A DNA stretch of 64,000 nt from Fodinibius saliphilus (GCF_005869845.1 NZ_VAWF01000002.1:434001-498000), one strand, 5' to 3'. Shown: positions 16,541-26,104, counted from the stretch's first letter. Notes: generated by a model from the letters alone, not told the origin. A program made the numbers and translations.

Positions 16541-16576
16541 AATGGTAGGGACACAATGCATTGTGTCCCTACCATT
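16541..16576. repeat. 36-nt perfect palindrome, REP-like
   Basis: AATGGTAGGGACACAATG followed at once by its exact reverse complement, 36 nt with no mismatch and no loop. It lies in the gene-free stretch downstream of the leu operon, between the tandem-hairpin element and the leuB terminator. The form suggests a dispersed intergenic palindrome; copy number elsewhere in the genome cannot be seen. Confidence 0.7.
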
Positions 16577-16599
16577 GTGGATGATTTTAAAATGCTATC

Positions 16600-16633
16600 A
16601 AACAAAAAGCCCCTCCCGGCTAAGGAAGGGGCT
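16600..16633 (-). terminator. intrinsic terminator of the ilv-leu operon
   Basis: On the minus strand AGCCCCTTCC, a 6-base loop and GGGAGGGGCT form a 10-bp stem (16608-16633 on the plus strand) followed by TTTTTGTTTG. It lies about 75 bases after the leuB stop and is well placed to end the long minus-strand operon. Confidence 0.88.
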
Positions 16634-16641
16634 GAGTAAAT

Positions 16642-16677
16642 GGTAGTTAACACCTTAAGGTTTGAGGTGTAACTACC
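16642..16677. other. hairpin between leuB and its terminator
   Basis: GGTAGTTAACACCT (from 16642) pairs with AGGTGTAACTACC (to 16677) over about 13 bp with one bulged A. With no U-tract of its own, it probably protects the operon's 3' end together with the terminator just beyond. Confidence 0.55.
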
Positions 16678-16705
16678 TGTTTTTGACTTTAGTTATAAAA
16701 ATACC

Positions 16706-17815
16706 TTACAAAAACGTACCCGGTTGTAAGTTAGGGTTAAGATGTTTTACTACGGCACTGCCCATCTCTGAAGTACTCACTTCATACTCATTCGCCGGAT
16801 CGGAATAGATATCCGCCGTACGGAACCCATCTTCAAGAGTCGTTTCAATAGCTAGTTCAATTTCACGGGCTGCATCCGGCATATCCAAAGAGTGGCGGCA
16901 CATCATCGCCACAGAAGCGATCGTGGCCAGCGGGTTTGCGATATGTCGTCCGGCAATATCAGGGGCAGACCCGTGGATAGGTTCATACATCGCATACTCC
17001 TCACCCAGGCTGGCCGAGGGCAGCATTCCCAGAGAGCCCGTAATCATAGAAGCTTCATCGCTCAGGATATCCCCAAACATATTCCCTGTTACAATTACGT
17101 CAAACTGCCCCGGGTTGCGGACCAATTGCATAGCCGCGTTATCTACCAGCATATGGTCCAGCCCTACTTCAGGCCACTGCTTGGCCGATTCCATAACGGT
17201 TTGTCGCCACAGTCGTGAGCTATCCAATACATTAGCCTTATCCACTGAGGTGACCTTACGGTGACGGATGGTTGCCGTTTCGAAGGCCACATGAGCAATA
17301 CGCTTAATCTCTTCGGTAGTATAGACCTTGGTGTCTACGGCGCGTTCGTCCGACTCGGTTTGTTCAATATAGCGGGGACGCCCAAAATAGATGCCGCCTG
17401 TTAGCTCGCGTACGATCATAATGTCGACATCGCGAATAATCTCCTTTTTTAAAGGGGAAGAATGCAGGAGTGAAGCGTATGTGCGAATAGGGCGCAAGTT
17501 TGCAAACAGGTCGAGTTCTTTGCGCAGTCCAAGGAGGGCAGCCTCGGGACGTTTATCCTTGGGCTGATCATTCCATTTAGCTCCCCCAACAGCGCCCAGC
17601 AATATAGCCGGGCTGTTCTTACAAGCGTCCAGCGTTTCATCGGTAAGTGGCCGGCCAAAGCGGTCTATACTGGCACCGCCGATTGGAAACGTTCGGGTTT
17701 TCAGTTTATAGCCGTGTCGTTTGCACACGGTTTGCAAGATATTAACAGCTTCTTTTGTGACTTCCGGTCCGATACCATCGCCCGGTAAAACAACAATTTC
17801 TTTAGTTTTTGACAT
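16706..17815 (-). CDS. leuB: 3-isopropylmalate dehydrogenase
   Basis: A 369-residue NAD-dependent beta-decarboxylating dehydrogenase that converts 3-isopropylmalate to 2-ketoisocaproate precursor in leucine synthesis. Clear family motifs: LPGDGIGPEVTKEA near residue 9, RKELDLFANLRPI, RELTGGIYFGRPR, VDKANVLDSSRLWR, and GSAPDIAGRHIANPLATI. Length is normal. Its ATG overlaps the end of leuD by 14 bases, so it is translationally linked; it is the last gene of the operon and is followed by a hairpin and terminator. Confidence 0.97.
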   Translation of the reverse strand: MSKTKEIVVLPGDGIGPEVTKEAVNILQTVCKRHGYKLKTRTFPIGGASIDRFGRPLTDETLDACKNSPAILLGAVGGAKWNDQPKDKRPEAALLGLRKELDLFANLRPIRTYASLLHSSPLKKEIIRDVDIMIVRELTGGIYFGRPRYIEQTESDERAVDTKVYTTEEIKRIAHVAFETATIRHRKVTSVDKANVLDSSRLWRQTVMESAKQWPEVGLDHMLVDNAAMQLVRNPGQFDVIVTGNMFGDILSDEASMITGSLGMLPSASLGEEYAMYEPIHGSAPDIAGRHIANPLATIASVAMMCRHSLDMPDAAREIELAIETTLEDGFRTADIYSDPANEYEVSTSEMGSAVVKHLNPNLQPGTFL

Positions 17816-18374
17816 CGATCATTCCCTCTTTACGTGCAAATTCAAAGATGCCACCGGCGTTTACGATATCCGCGACACTGCCCAGTGGACGTATGTTATA
17901 GCTTTTATTTTGTGTAGTATTTGTTACTGTCTGTCTCTCCGGATCGATCTCCAGCTTATCCCCGGTTTCAACCTCTTGGCTGAGGTTTTCCAGGCTTTCG
18001 TAGGGGATTACAAAGCCGCCATCTACCGAATTGCGATAAAAGATACGTGCAAAAGTAGGGGCAATGATCGCTTCCACACCGGCAATATCGAGTGAGGCCG
18101 GAGCGTGTTCTCGTGAAGATCCGCAGCCGAAATTAGGTCCGCCTACAATAATATTGAAGTCACTTTCAAAGGCATCTTCTTCCACAAGTGGGATATTGCC
18201 TTTTGGTAATCCGGACTGCTCATCCGGCACCCCCGAGAGGGCATAGCGACCGTAAAATTTTCGTTCTTCGGGATCGTCGAGACTGTAGACAAGGTGCTCA
18301 GCCGGTATAATCTGGTCGGTATCAATATTTCTGCCGAGCACAAAAGCTTTTCCTGTAATTTTTTGTTTACTCAT
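17802..18374 (-). CDS. leuD: 3-isopropylmalate dehydratase small subunit
   Basis: A 190-residue LeuD swivel-domain subunit that partners LeuC to isomerise 2-isopropylmalate. Motifs: GKAFVLGRNIDTDQIIPAEHLV near the N-terminus, GGPNFGCGSSREHAP, and ARIFYRNSVDGGFVIP. It lies between leuC (97 bases upstream) and leuB (14-base overlap downstream), the usual adjacency. Confidence 0.96.
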   Translation of the reverse strand: MSKQKITGKAFVLGRNIDTDQIIPAEHLVYSLDDPEERKFYGRYALSGVPDEQSGLPKGNIPLVEEDAFESDFNIIVGGPNFGCGSSREHAPASLDIAGVEAIIAPTFARIFYRNSVDGGFVIPYESLENLSQEVETGDKLEIDPERQTVTNTTQNKSYNIRPLGSVADIVNAGGIFEFARKEGMIDVKN

Positions 18375-18471
18375 GATAGTTTAACTAGAGATTATTTTTT
18401 GGATCAAAATTTCATTTTCGAAGTCTAATGATCAGTTCTCTTCTCAAAAAGTGAATGTCATATGCATTATT

Positions 18472-19785
18472 CTAAATGACTGTTTCTTGGATGAAGACGC
18501 GAGGGTCTGTGATTTTGCCCGTGACGGCCGAAGCAGCTACGGTATAGGGAGAAGCCAGGTATACGGCCGAATCTTTAGAACCCATACGTCCCGGGTAATT
18601 ACGGTTGGTCGTAGAAATACAGACCTCTTGGTTATTCAGGCGGCCAAAAGTATCTGAAGGACCGCCCAGACAGGCCGCACAGGATGCATTCCCGATTTTA
18701 CAGCCAGCTTCCTTAAATATTTCAATAAGTGGACGCCCATTGAGGGTTTCTGTTTTCAAACCCCGGGCAATTTCGGTAGTAGCAGGAACGACATAGGTAT
18801 CGATCTTGAGATCGTGTCCCGTAATGATTTCTGCGGCCGCTTTAAAATCAGAAAGCTTGCCGCCGGTGCACGAGCCGATATAGGCACGGTCCAGTTTAGT
18901 GCCTTCCAGCTCAATAGCCGTTGCTTTATTGTCGGGACTGTGTGGTTTAGCTACCATCGGGACCATCTCTTCGAGATTATATTGATAAGTACTGTGGTAT
19001 TCGGCATCCGGGTCACTGTAGACCGCCTCAAAATCTTTATTGGTGCGTTCCCGTACATAGGCTTCTGTCTTGGTATCGGGTTCTACCACGCCATTCTTTC
19101 CGCCGGCTTCAATAACCATATTGGTCAGCGTCATCCGGTCTTCCATGCTCATGCAGCTGATACCCGGCCCGCCAAATTCCATTGTACGATAGGTAGCACC
19201 GTCAACACCGATATCCCCAATAATTTTGAGGATGATATCTTTGGCCATCAGGTAGGGCGGCATGGAGGTGCCGTTGAATTCGAAGCGCATAGTTTCGGGC
19301 ACTTTTACCCAAAGTTGGCCGGTTCCCATAATGAAAGCGGCATCCGTATTGCCGATGCCGGTGGCAAACTGACCAAAAGCTCCCGCTGTGCAGGTGTGAG
19401 AATCTGTGCCAAAGAGCACTTCACCCGGTCGTGTAAATCCTTCCTCGGGCAGGGCGATATGGCAGACGCCTTTATAGCTTTCCGATCCGACATCATAAAA
19501 GTGCGGCAGGTCTTGGTCGGCGGCAAAAGCACGGAGAATATCCACATTGCGATTGGCATATTTATCGTTGGTGAAGATATAGTGATCGGGTATAATAACG
19601 AGCTTATCCTTGTCCCATACACGGGCATCTTCCCCAAATTGATCCCTAAAAATGGAGATTGAGGGCGGTCCGCAAACGTCATGTGTCATAAGCACATCAA
19701 CATCTACCCAGACGCTTTCGCCTGGTTCCACGGATGAGGCGCCGCTGTGTTTTGCTAAGATTTTCTCTGTAAGAGTCATTCCCAT
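18472..19785 (-). CDS. leuC: 3-isopropylmalate dehydratase large subunit
   Basis: A 437-residue aconitase-superfamily subunit. The [4Fe-4S] ligands are C306 (GSCTGGK), C369 and C372 (SCAACLGG); DSHTCTAGAFG is at 128-138. The short length of about 420-440 residues is that of the archaeal-type homoaconitase/IPMI group rather than the 466-residue enterobacterial LeuC. Start could be the first or third codon (MGM). Gene order leuA-leuC-leuD-leuB is continuous on the minus strand. Confidence 0.95.
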   Translation of the reverse strand: MGMTLTEKILAKHSGASSVEPGESVWVDVDVLMTHDVCGPPSISIFRDQFGEDARVWDKDKLVIIPDHYIFTNDKYANRNVDILRAFAADQDLPHFYDVGSESYKGVCHIALPEEGFTRPGEVLFGTDSHTCTAGAFGQFATGIGNTDAAFIMGTGQLWVKVPETMRFEFNGTSMPPYLMAKDIILKIIGDIGVDGATYRTMEFGGPGISCMSMEDRMTLTNMVIEAGGKNGVVEPDTKTEAYVRERTNKDFEAVYSDPDAEYHSTYQYNLEEMVPMVAKPHSPDNKATAIELEGTKLDRAYIGSCTGGKLSDFKAAAEIITGHDLKIDTYVVPATTEIARGLKTETLNGRPLIEIFKEAGCKIGNASCAACLGGPSDTFGRLNNQEVCISTTNRNYPGRMGSKDSAVYLASPYTVAASAVTGKITDPRVFIQETVI

Positions 19786-19843
19786 AATTCTAAGTGTTTA
19801 TTGAATTCGTTGTTTGGTAATTTTCTAGTAATGCTGTGTTCAA

Positions 19844-21028
19844 TTATCTTGCCATTTTCGGGTCGCCATCAATTGGTTGTTGAGAAAGCGTATCTACAAT
19901 AAGGTCAAGGATGTCACTTTCTTTAACTTTTTTCTTCTCATCGGCCACTTGTGTGAATTTGAAATAAACCCGATTTAACTCATCCTTTTCGAGTTCATAT
20001 CCCATTTTTTGAAGCTTTTTATTAAGTGCAAAGCGACCGGAATGTTTGCCCAGCACAATTTTATTGCTTTCAAGGCCCACTGATTCTGGAGTCATAATTT
20101 CGTACGTCATAGGGTTATTCAGTACTCCATGCTGGTGAATGCCTGCCTCATGTGCAAAAGCATTATCGCCCACAATGGCTTTATTGGGCTGAACGTTATG
20201 CCCGGTAATTCCAGATAATAGTTTGCTGGATGGCACCAGTTCTTCGCTAACAATCCCCGTATGTCGGTCGTCATCACGCGTGGCAATAGCCATCACAATT
20301 TCTTCTAATGATGCATTGCCGGCACGTTCACCAATACCATTAATGGTACATTCAACTTGGTCTGCGCCATTTCGGATGGCCATCAGTGAGTTGGCAACTG
20401 CTACTCCCAAATCATTATGGCAGTGCACGCTAAGGGTCGCCTGTTCAATATTGGGGACATTTTCTTTAATACTTTTAATAAGATTTCCGTACTCCCAGGG
20501 CATAGCGTATCCCACGGTATCGGGCACGTTAATTACTGTTGCCCCGGCGTTAATAACTTCTTCAAAAATTTGGTATAGAAACTCGGTATCACTTCGGGAG
20601 GCGTCCTCGGCAGAAAATTCTACCTCGTCACAATATTGGGTGGCATGTTCTACAGCACTAACAGCCGACTCCAACACTTCGTCTCGCTCCTTCTTGAGTT
20701 TATACTTCATGTGGATATCAGAAGTAGCAATAAAAGTGTGGATGCGTGGCTTCGCTGCCGGTTCGAGGGCAGCTGCAGCTCGGTCGATATCTTTATGTCT
20801 GGTACGGCACAAGGCCGCCACAGTGCTTTTGTTGATATGCTTGCTAATTTCGCGAACGGTCTCATAATCTCCATCCGAAGCGATAGGAAAGCCGGCTTCA
20901 ATGACATCAACCTGCATACGTTCAAGCTGATGAGCAAGGCGCAGCTTTTCTTCCTGGTTCATGCTGAACCCCGGAGATTGTTCGCCGTCACGAAGCGTAG
21001 TGTCAAAAATTTCAATGTGGTTGTTCAT
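19844..21028 (-). CDS. leuA: 2-isopropylmalate synthase, catalytic core only
   Basis: A 394-residue enzyme condensing acetyl-CoA with 2-ketoisovalerate, the committed step of leucine synthesis. The DRE-TIM signature [12 protein letters not shown] is at residues 9-20, and the metal-site block [14 protein letters not shown] and [13 protein letters not shown] are present. It ends about 130 residues short of full-length LeuA: the C-terminal leucine-binding regulatory domain is missing, with a natural-looking end (DGDPKMAR). Feedback by leucine is therefore doubtful. Its start lies inside the 3' end of a Leu-rich leader frame, consistent with control at expression level instead. Confidence 0.94.
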   Translation of the reverse strand: MNNHIEIFDTTLRDGEQSPGFSMNQEEKLRLAHQLERMQVDVIEAGFPIASDGDYETVREISKHINKSTVAALCRTRHKDIDRAAAALEPAAKPRIHTFIATSDIHMKYKLKKERDEVLESAVSAVEHATQYCDEVEFSAEDASRSDTEFLYQIFEEVINAGATVINVPDTVGYAMPWEYGNLIKSIKENVPNIEQATLSVHCHNDLGVAVANSLMAIRNGADQVECTINGIGERAGNASLEEIVMAIATRDDDRHTGIVSEELVPSSKLLSGITGHNVQPNKAIVGDNAFAHEAGIHQHGVLNNPMTYEIMTPESVGLESNKIVLGKHSGRFALNKKLQKMGYELEKDELNRVYFKFTQVADEKKKVKESDILDLIVDTLSQQPIDGDPKMAR

Positions 21029-21155
21029 AATAATTACCTGGTGAATTTGGTGTCGGTGTTTGTACGATGGATGGTCGGTTTAAGGGTAATAATTGGTTTA
21101 GTATTGGCAGAAATCTGCCTAGTAGTCCGGATAGTAGTAGGTGTATTTTTGTCAT
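21012..21155 (-). CDS. Leu-rich leader peptide between cimA and leuA
   Basis: A 47-codon frame that starts 2 bases after the cimA stop and ends 14 bases inside leuA. The peptide begins [21 protein letters not shown] and has 10 leucines in the first 25 residues; codons 6-8 and 11-12 are all CTA, the minority leucine codon also used in the E. coli leu leader. A GGCAGA/TCTGCC hairpin (21106-21119) follows the CTA cluster. On the mRNA, AATTATTACC (21094-21085) can pair 9 of 10 bases with GGTAATTATT (21038-21029), which sits at the leuA start. Stalling at leader codons 22-25 (TTA TTA CCC TTA) would open that stem. Role inferred. Confidence 0.7.
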   Translation of the reverse strand: MTKIHLLLSGLLGRFLPILNQLLPLNRPSIVQTPTPNSPGNYYEQPH

Positions 21156-21157
21156 TG

Positions 21158-22750
21158 TTATATGGCTTTTTTGTTGTGAGTTTGTTCGTGTTGATTCGCT
21201 AAATAGTAGTTAAAACTGTCTGAGAGGGCTTCCCAGCTGGCATCAATGATATTACGAGAGACGCCCACGGTAGTCCATGATTTGTCATTTTTTACCGAGT
21301 CGATGAGTACGCGCACTTTGGCGTCGGTACCGTCTTTGTGGTCGAGCACCCGCACTTTGTAATCCTGCAGGTGCATATCAGCAATGCCGGGATAGAACCG
21401 GTGAACTGCTTTTCGCAATGCTTTGTCGAGGGCGTGAACAGGTCCGCTTCCTTCGGCGGCACAATGTTCCATCTGCCCGTTCACAGTAAGGCGGATTGTC
21501 GCCTCGGTTCTGGAATCACCTGAAATATTCTTTTCTACGATGATGCGGAAGCCTTCGAGTGTGAAGTAATCTTCCCACTGTTTTTTCATTTTCTGCACTA
21601 ACAGTTCCAGGGAGGCTTCGGCCGCCTCAAACTGGTACCCATCATTTTCCAAGTGCTTAAGTTTGTCTACGATAGCGGGAATTTCCTCACTTTCTTTGTC
21701 GAGGTCGATGCCCAGCTGATCGGATTTGTAGCGGATATTACTTTTACCTGAAAGGTCGGACACCAGCACACGGCGGCGATTCCCCACGCTTTCAGGAGCT
21801 ACATGCTCATACGTATCCGCATTTTTCATCACCGCACTAACATGGATGCCGCCTTTATGGGCAAAGGCGCTTTGTCCCACATACGGCTGACGATGATTGG
21901 GATTGAGGTTTGCTACCTCACTGACAAAGCGGGAGAGCGAAGAAAGTTCGGATATTTTTTCTTCTGGCACGCACCGGTACTCTTGTTTGAGTTGCAGGTT
22001 GGGGATGACTGAACAGAGATTCGCATTTCCACATCGTTCCCCATAGCCGTTGACGGTTCCCTGCAGGTGCACACATCCCGAATTTACTGCTGCAAGTGTA
22101 TTGGCCACTGCCAGCTCGCAATCGTTATGGGCATGGATACCGAGCGGGGTATCCACATGTTCTTTTACCTCTTCGACAATCTTCCTGACTTCGTTGGGCA
22201 GCGTGCCGCCGTTGGTATCGCAAAGCACCAGCGTATCAGCACCGGCCGACTCTGCAGACTTAATGGTGGATAATGCGTATTCGGGGTTTGTTTTGTATCC
22301 ATCGAAAAAGTGTTCAGCATCATAGATTACTTCTTTGCCATGCTCTTTGAGATATCGCACCGAATCATGGATCATGCGGATGTTTTCAAGGGTATCAATC
22401 TTCAATGCCTCTTCAACATGGAGCAGCCAGCTTTTTCCGAAAATAGAAACAGCAGGCGTGCCCGCATCAATGAGCATCTGGATATTGTGATCTTCTTCCG
22501 GGCTGTTATTAGCGCGACAAGTACTCCCGAATGCCACAATCTTGGCATGGTTGAATGAGTGGTTACGCGCCAGCTCAAAAAACTGCATATCCTTAGGGTT
22601 AGACCCTGGCCAGCCGCCTTCGATATAATCAATACCAAAGGCGTCGAGCCGTTGTGCAATACGCAGCTTGTCCTTAGCCGAGAAAGCAACTTTTTCGCCC
22701 TGCGTGCCGTCACGCAGGGTAGTATCAAATAGGTGGATCGTCCGGTCCAT
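21158..22750 (-). CDS. cimA: (R)-citramalate synthase
   Basis: A 530-residue DRE-TIM enzyme that condenses pyruvate and acetyl-CoA to citramalate, giving 2-ketobutyrate for isoleucine without threonine. DTTLRDGTQGEKVAF at residues 9-23 and IEGGWPGSNPKD are typical of CimA rather than LeuA (LeuA has GEQSPG and EAGFP). A C-terminal LeuA-dimer/regulatory region is present (about 395-520), unlike the neighbouring LeuA. Its start overlaps the ilvC stop (TAATG). LeuC/LeuD/LeuB in the same operon may process citramalate further, as known for this pathway. Confidence 0.92.
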   Translation of the reverse strand: MDRTIHLFDTTLRDGTQGEKVAFSAKDKLRIAQRLDAFGIDYIEGGWPGSNPKDMQFFELARNHSFNHAKIVAFGSTCRANNSPEEDHNIQMLIDAGTPAVSIFGKSWLLHVEEALKIDTLENIRMIHDSVRYLKEHGKEVIYDAEHFFDGYKTNPEYALSTIKSAESAGADTLVLCDTNGGTLPNEVRKIVEEVKEHVDTPLGIHAHNDCELAVANTLAAVNSGCVHLQGTVNGYGERCGNANLCSVIPNLQLKQEYRCVPEEKISELSSLSRFVSEVANLNPNHRQPYVGQSAFAHKGGIHVSAVMKNADTYEHVAPESVGNRRRVLVSDLSGKSNIRYKSDQLGIDLDKESEEIPAIVDKLKHLENDGYQFEAAEASLELLVQKMKKQWEDYFTLEGFRIIVEKNISGDSRTEATIRLTVNGQMEHCAAEGSGPVHALDKALRKAVHRFYPGIADMHLQDYKVRVLDHKDGTDAKVRVLIDSVKNDKSWTTVGVSRNIIDASWEALSDSFNYYLANQHEQTHNKKAI

Positions 22751-23775
22751 TATTCAGCAGCCTCTACAACTTCATCTTCCGTTTCATCTATCCAGTTCAT
22801 CATAGAGCGCAGCTGCTTTCCTACCTTCTCGATCTGGTGGTCGCCCAGCTTAGCCCGCAGCTGCTTTAGCTTGGGGATGCCGGCCTTATTTTCTTCCATC
22901 CATTCATCGGCGAAAGTGCCTTCCTGTACTTGCTTAAGTACGTCTTTCATACGTTCCTTGTTGACTTCATCAACCACATCAGCCCCGCGGGTAAGTCCGC
23001 CGTATTCTGCCGTATCGCTTACCGAATAATACATGCGTTCAATGCCGCCTTCGTACATCAGATCCACAATGAGCTTGAGCTCGTGGAGGCATTCGAAGTA
23101 GGCGATCTCGGGCTGATATCCAGCTTCGGTCAGCACTTCAAAACCCTGTTTTACCATCTCCGATACGCCTCCGCAAAGGATGGCCTGTTCCCCGAAGAGG
23201 TCCGTTTCGGTCTCCTCTTTGAAGGTGGTTTCAATGACGCCGGCGCGGGTGCCACCAATCGCTTTGGCATAGGCCAAGGCCGTGTCTTTTGCCGTACCGG
23301 AATAATCTTGTTCAACGGCAACCAAGCAGGGGACACCCGATCCCTTTTTGTAAACGCGTCGTACCAGGTGGCCCGGACTTTTGGGCGCAATCATAAATAC
23401 ATCGACCTCTTCTTTGGGTTCAATCTGTCCAAAGTGGACGTTAAAGCCGTGGGCAAAAGCCAGGGCGTTGCCCTCCTCCAGGTTGGGTTCAATAGCATTT
23501 TTATAAACATCACCCTGGTATTGGTCCGGAATAAGTACCATCACAATATCCCCGCGCTTGGCGGCCTCGGCAGGTTTTACTACTTCCAGGCCTTCTTTTT
23601 CAGCTTCGGCCCGGGATGAACTTCCTTCCCGAAGCCCCACGACTACCTCAACACCGCTGTCTTTCAGGTTGAGAGCGTGGGCATGACCTTGGCTGCCATA
23701 ACCAAGAATAGCTACGGTTTTTTCGTTTAAGTGATCCAGGTTTGCGTCGTCGTTATAATAAGTTTTTGCTTTCAT
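22750..23775 (-). CDS. ilvC: ketol-acid reductoisomerase (NADP+), class I
   Basis: A 341-residue enzyme that isomerises and reduces acetolactate or acetohydroxybutyrate. The Rossmann motif [17 protein letters not shown] is at residues 21-37, the NADP-discriminating GLREGSSSR loop follows, and the C-terminal knotted domain contains [14 protein letters not shown] and [19 protein letters not shown]. Class I length. It overlaps cimA by one base and follows ilvN by 27 bases. Confidence 0.97.
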   Translation of the reverse strand: MKAKTYYNDDANLDHLNEKTVAILGYGSQGHAHALNLKDSGVEVVVGLREGSSSRAEAEKEGLEVVKPAEAAKRGDIVMVLIPDQYQGDVYKNAIEPNLEEGNALAFAHGFNVHFGQIEPKEEVDVFMIAPKSPGHLVRRVYKKGSGVPCLVAVEQDYSGTAKDTALAYAKAIGGTRAGVIETTFKEETETDLFGEQAILCGGVSEMVKQGFEVLTEAGYQPEIAYFECLHELKLIVDLMYEGGIERMYYSVSDTAEYGGLTRGADVVDEVNKERMKDVLKQVQEGTFADEWMEENKAGIPKLKQLRAKLGDHQIEKVGKQLRSMMNWIDETEDEVVEAAE

Positions 23776-23802
23776 TATAGGTGTAAGTGTTCGTTGTTTG
23801 AT

Positions 23803-24327
23803 TTAAACTGATCCGTTGAATTCTCTTTTAAGTGCTACGCTGCCGGTTCGCGCAAGCTCGATAATGCCAAAGGGGCGAACCATACCGATAAAAGCATCGA
23901 TTTTGTCGCGGTTCCCCGTAATCTCGATAGAGAGCTTTCCGGGACTGATATCGATAACCTTGGCTCGGAAAACTTGTGTGATCTGCATAATTTCTGATCG
24001 TGCCGAATTGCTGGCTTTTACCTTCACCAGGGCCAGTTCGCGCTCCACAAAACTCTCGTAAGTGAGATCGGCAACCGTTACCACATCAATAATTTTGTGC
24101 AGCTGCTTGGTGATCTGCTCGATAATCTGTTCATCGCCATGCGTGGTGATCGTAATGCGAGCGAGGCCCGACTCTTTACCCGAGCCAAAACTGATACTGT
24201 CGATCTCAAACCCCTTGCTGCTGAAAATGCCGATGATGCGTGAAAGGGCATTCAGGTTGTAGCTTACCACTACTGAGAGCGTATGCTTTTGTTCTTTCGT
24301 TTGAACTGGTTTTTGTGTGGTATTCAT
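23803..24327 (-). CDS. ilvN: acetolactate synthase small (regulatory) subunit
   Basis: A 174-residue ACT-domain subunit (gene also called ilvH) that binds valine and activates IlvB. N-terminal ACT: HTLSVVVSYNLNALSRIIGIFSSKGFEIDSISFG; C-terminal half contains the conserved ERELALVKVKA block. The ATG follows the ilvB stop with no gap (TAGATG), so translation is coupled. Confidence 0.95.
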   Translation of the reverse strand: MNTTQKPVQTKEQKHTLSVVVSYNLNALSRIIGIFSSKGFEIDSISFGSGKESGLARITITTHGDEQIIEQITKQLHKIIDVVTVADLTYESFVERELALVKVKASNSARSEIMQITQVFRAKVIDISPGKLSIEITGNRDKIDAFIGMVRPFGIIELARTGSVALKREFNGSV

Positions 24328-26079
24328 CTACTTATCCTCCAAAACCATTTCGTTTAACGCTGCTCCTGCAGGAACCATCGGGTAGCAGTTTTCATGCTCT
24401 TCCACGTGGAAGTCCATAACTACAGGTTTGTCATTGATTTCCATCGCTTGTTGAAGAATGTCATCCATCTCTTTAGGCGTAGTTGCCCGAAGCCCAACAG
24501 CTCCATAACTTTCCGCCAGCTTGACGAAGTCGGGATTTCCTTTCTTGAGGATGGAATGGCTGTAACGCTCATCATAAAACAGCTCTTGCCACTGCCGTAC
24601 CATGCCAAGGCATTGGTTATTCATGATGGCAATTTTAAGCGGGATTTCATGCTCAACTGCAGTAGAAAGTTCATAGGGCGTCATCTGGAACCCACCATCC
24701 CCGGTAATACAGACTACCGTGCGGTCCGGGTGGGCAAAAGCTGCTCCCATGGCTGCCGGAAATCCATATCCCATGGTGCCGAGCCCCCCGGAAGAGAGAA
24801 ATGAGCGTGGGTGATTAAAAGTGTAGTGCTGGGCAGTCCACATCTGATGTTGCCCTACATCAGTAGCTACAATCGCATCCCCGTTGGTGGCATCAGAAAT
24901 AGCTTCAATCATCTGTTGCGGCTTAATAGTATCTTCGGTCTCGGGTACTTTCAGGGGATGATCTTCTTGCCATTGGTTAAGTACCTGCCACCATTTATCG
25001 GTATTTGGTGTTTCCATTTTTTCGTCAATCTCGGGCAGCACTTGTTTCACGTCGCCGACAATGGGAACTTCTACCGCAACGTTTTTGCCGATATTCGTTG
25101 GGTCGATATCGATATGAATCTTTTTCGAATGCGGTGAAAAGCCCTCCAGGTTTCCGGTTACCCGATCATCAAAGCGGGCTCCAACTGCAAGAAGTACATC
25201 ACATTCGGTAGTCGCCATATTGGCGGTATAGGTGCCATGCATCCCTAGCATGCCTAGCGCTTGTGGTTTGCCTTCCGGAAAGCCGCCCAGTCCCATCAGG
25301 GTGGTTGTAACCGGGATGTTGTGGCGTTCGGCCATCGCGGTAAGTTCGTTCCAAGCTTTACCCAACACTACGCCTCCTCCTGCATAGATCAAGGGTTTTT
25401 CCGCATCACTTAATAATTCCGCAGCTTTTTTAATCTGGCTAAAGTGTCCCTTTTCGGTAGGACTGTAGCTGGGTATGGATACCTTGCGAAGTCCGCTGTA
25501 GTGGCCTTCGGTTTTCAGCATATCCTTTGGGAGATCGACCAATACCGGGCCGGGTCGTCCGCTGGTAGCTACATGGAAAGCTTTGCGAATCACCTGTTCC
25601 AGATCATTAACATCATCCACCAGGTAATTGTGTTTAGTGATCGGGCGGGTGATGCCGACGATATCCGCTTCCTGGAAAGCATCATTCCCAATGAGGTCGG
25701 TAGGAACTTGTCCCGTAAAGACGACAAGAGGAATGGAATCCATGGCAGCCGTGGCAATACCGGTAACCGTGTTGGTGCCGCCGGGCCCGGATGTGGCAAG
25801 GACAACGCCCGGTTTCCCGGTTACACGCGCATAACCATCAGCGGCATGGGTGCCGGCTTGTTCATGTCGTACGAGCACATGATTGATGTCGTGATTATCA
25901 AATAGTTTGTCGTAAAGGGGGAGTACGGCCCCTCCCGGGTAACCAAAGATGGTGTCTACTTCAAGATCCTGTAGTGTGTTAATAAGAATTCCTGCACCGT
26001 TCAGTACGGAGGGGCCGGAATCTTCTGGAGGTTCTTTCTTTTTATTTTTTTTGAGTTTGTGGGCTTTTGCGTTGTCCAT
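24328..26079 (-). CDS. ilvB: acetolactate synthase large subunit
   Basis: A 583-residue thiamine-diphosphate enzyme making acetolactate and acetohydroxybutyrate. Catalytic E73 lies in VRHEQAGTHAADGYAR; the TPP/Mg motif GDGGFQMTPYELSTA with the following NNQCLGMV lies near 460-490; the FAD-binding middle domain is normal. The first 25 residues are a lysine-rich extension (KAHKLKKNKKKEPPED) before the usual GAGILINTL start. First enzyme gene of the operon, 89 bases after the stop of a branched-chain-rich leader peptide. Confidence 0.96.
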   Translation of the reverse strand: MDNAKAHKLKKNKKKEPPEDSGPSVLNGAGILINTLQDLEVDTIFGYPGGAVLPLYDKLFDNHDINHVLVRHEQAGTHAADGYARVTGKPGVVLATSGPGGTNTVTGIATAAMDSIPLVVFTGQVPTDLIGNDAFQEADIVGITRPITKHNYLVDDVNDLEQVIRKAFHVATSGRPGPVLVDLPKDMLKTEGHYSGLRKVSIPSYSPTEKGHFSQIKKAAELLSDAEKPLIYAGGGVVLGKAWNELTAMAERHNIPVTTTLMGLGGFPEGKPQALGMLGMHGTYTANMATTECDVLLAVGARFDDRVTGNLEGFSPHSKKIHIDIDPTNIGKNVAVEVPIVGDVKQVLPEIDEKMETPNTDKWWQVLNQWQEDHPLKVPETEDTIKPQQMIEAISDATNGDAIVATDVGQHQMWTAQHYTFNHPRSFLSSGGLGTMGYGFPAAMGAAFAHPDRTVVCITGDGGFQMTPYELSTAVEHEIPLKIAIMNNQCLGMVRQWQELFYDERYSHSILKKGNPDFVKLAESYGAVGLRATTPKEMDDILQQAMEINDKPVVMDFHVEEHENCYPMVPAGAALNEMVLEDK

Positions 26080-26104
26080 GACGTATAACGGATATAGTTT
26101 TCCC

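Noticed and set aside
18814-19662. 282-codon plus-strand frame
   Set aside because: It lies entirely antisense to leuC, whose motifs and iron-sulfur cysteines are intact; a shadow of leuC codon bias.
22930-23619. 229-codon plus-strand frame
   Set aside because: Antisense to ilvC with no recognisable domain; shadow frame.
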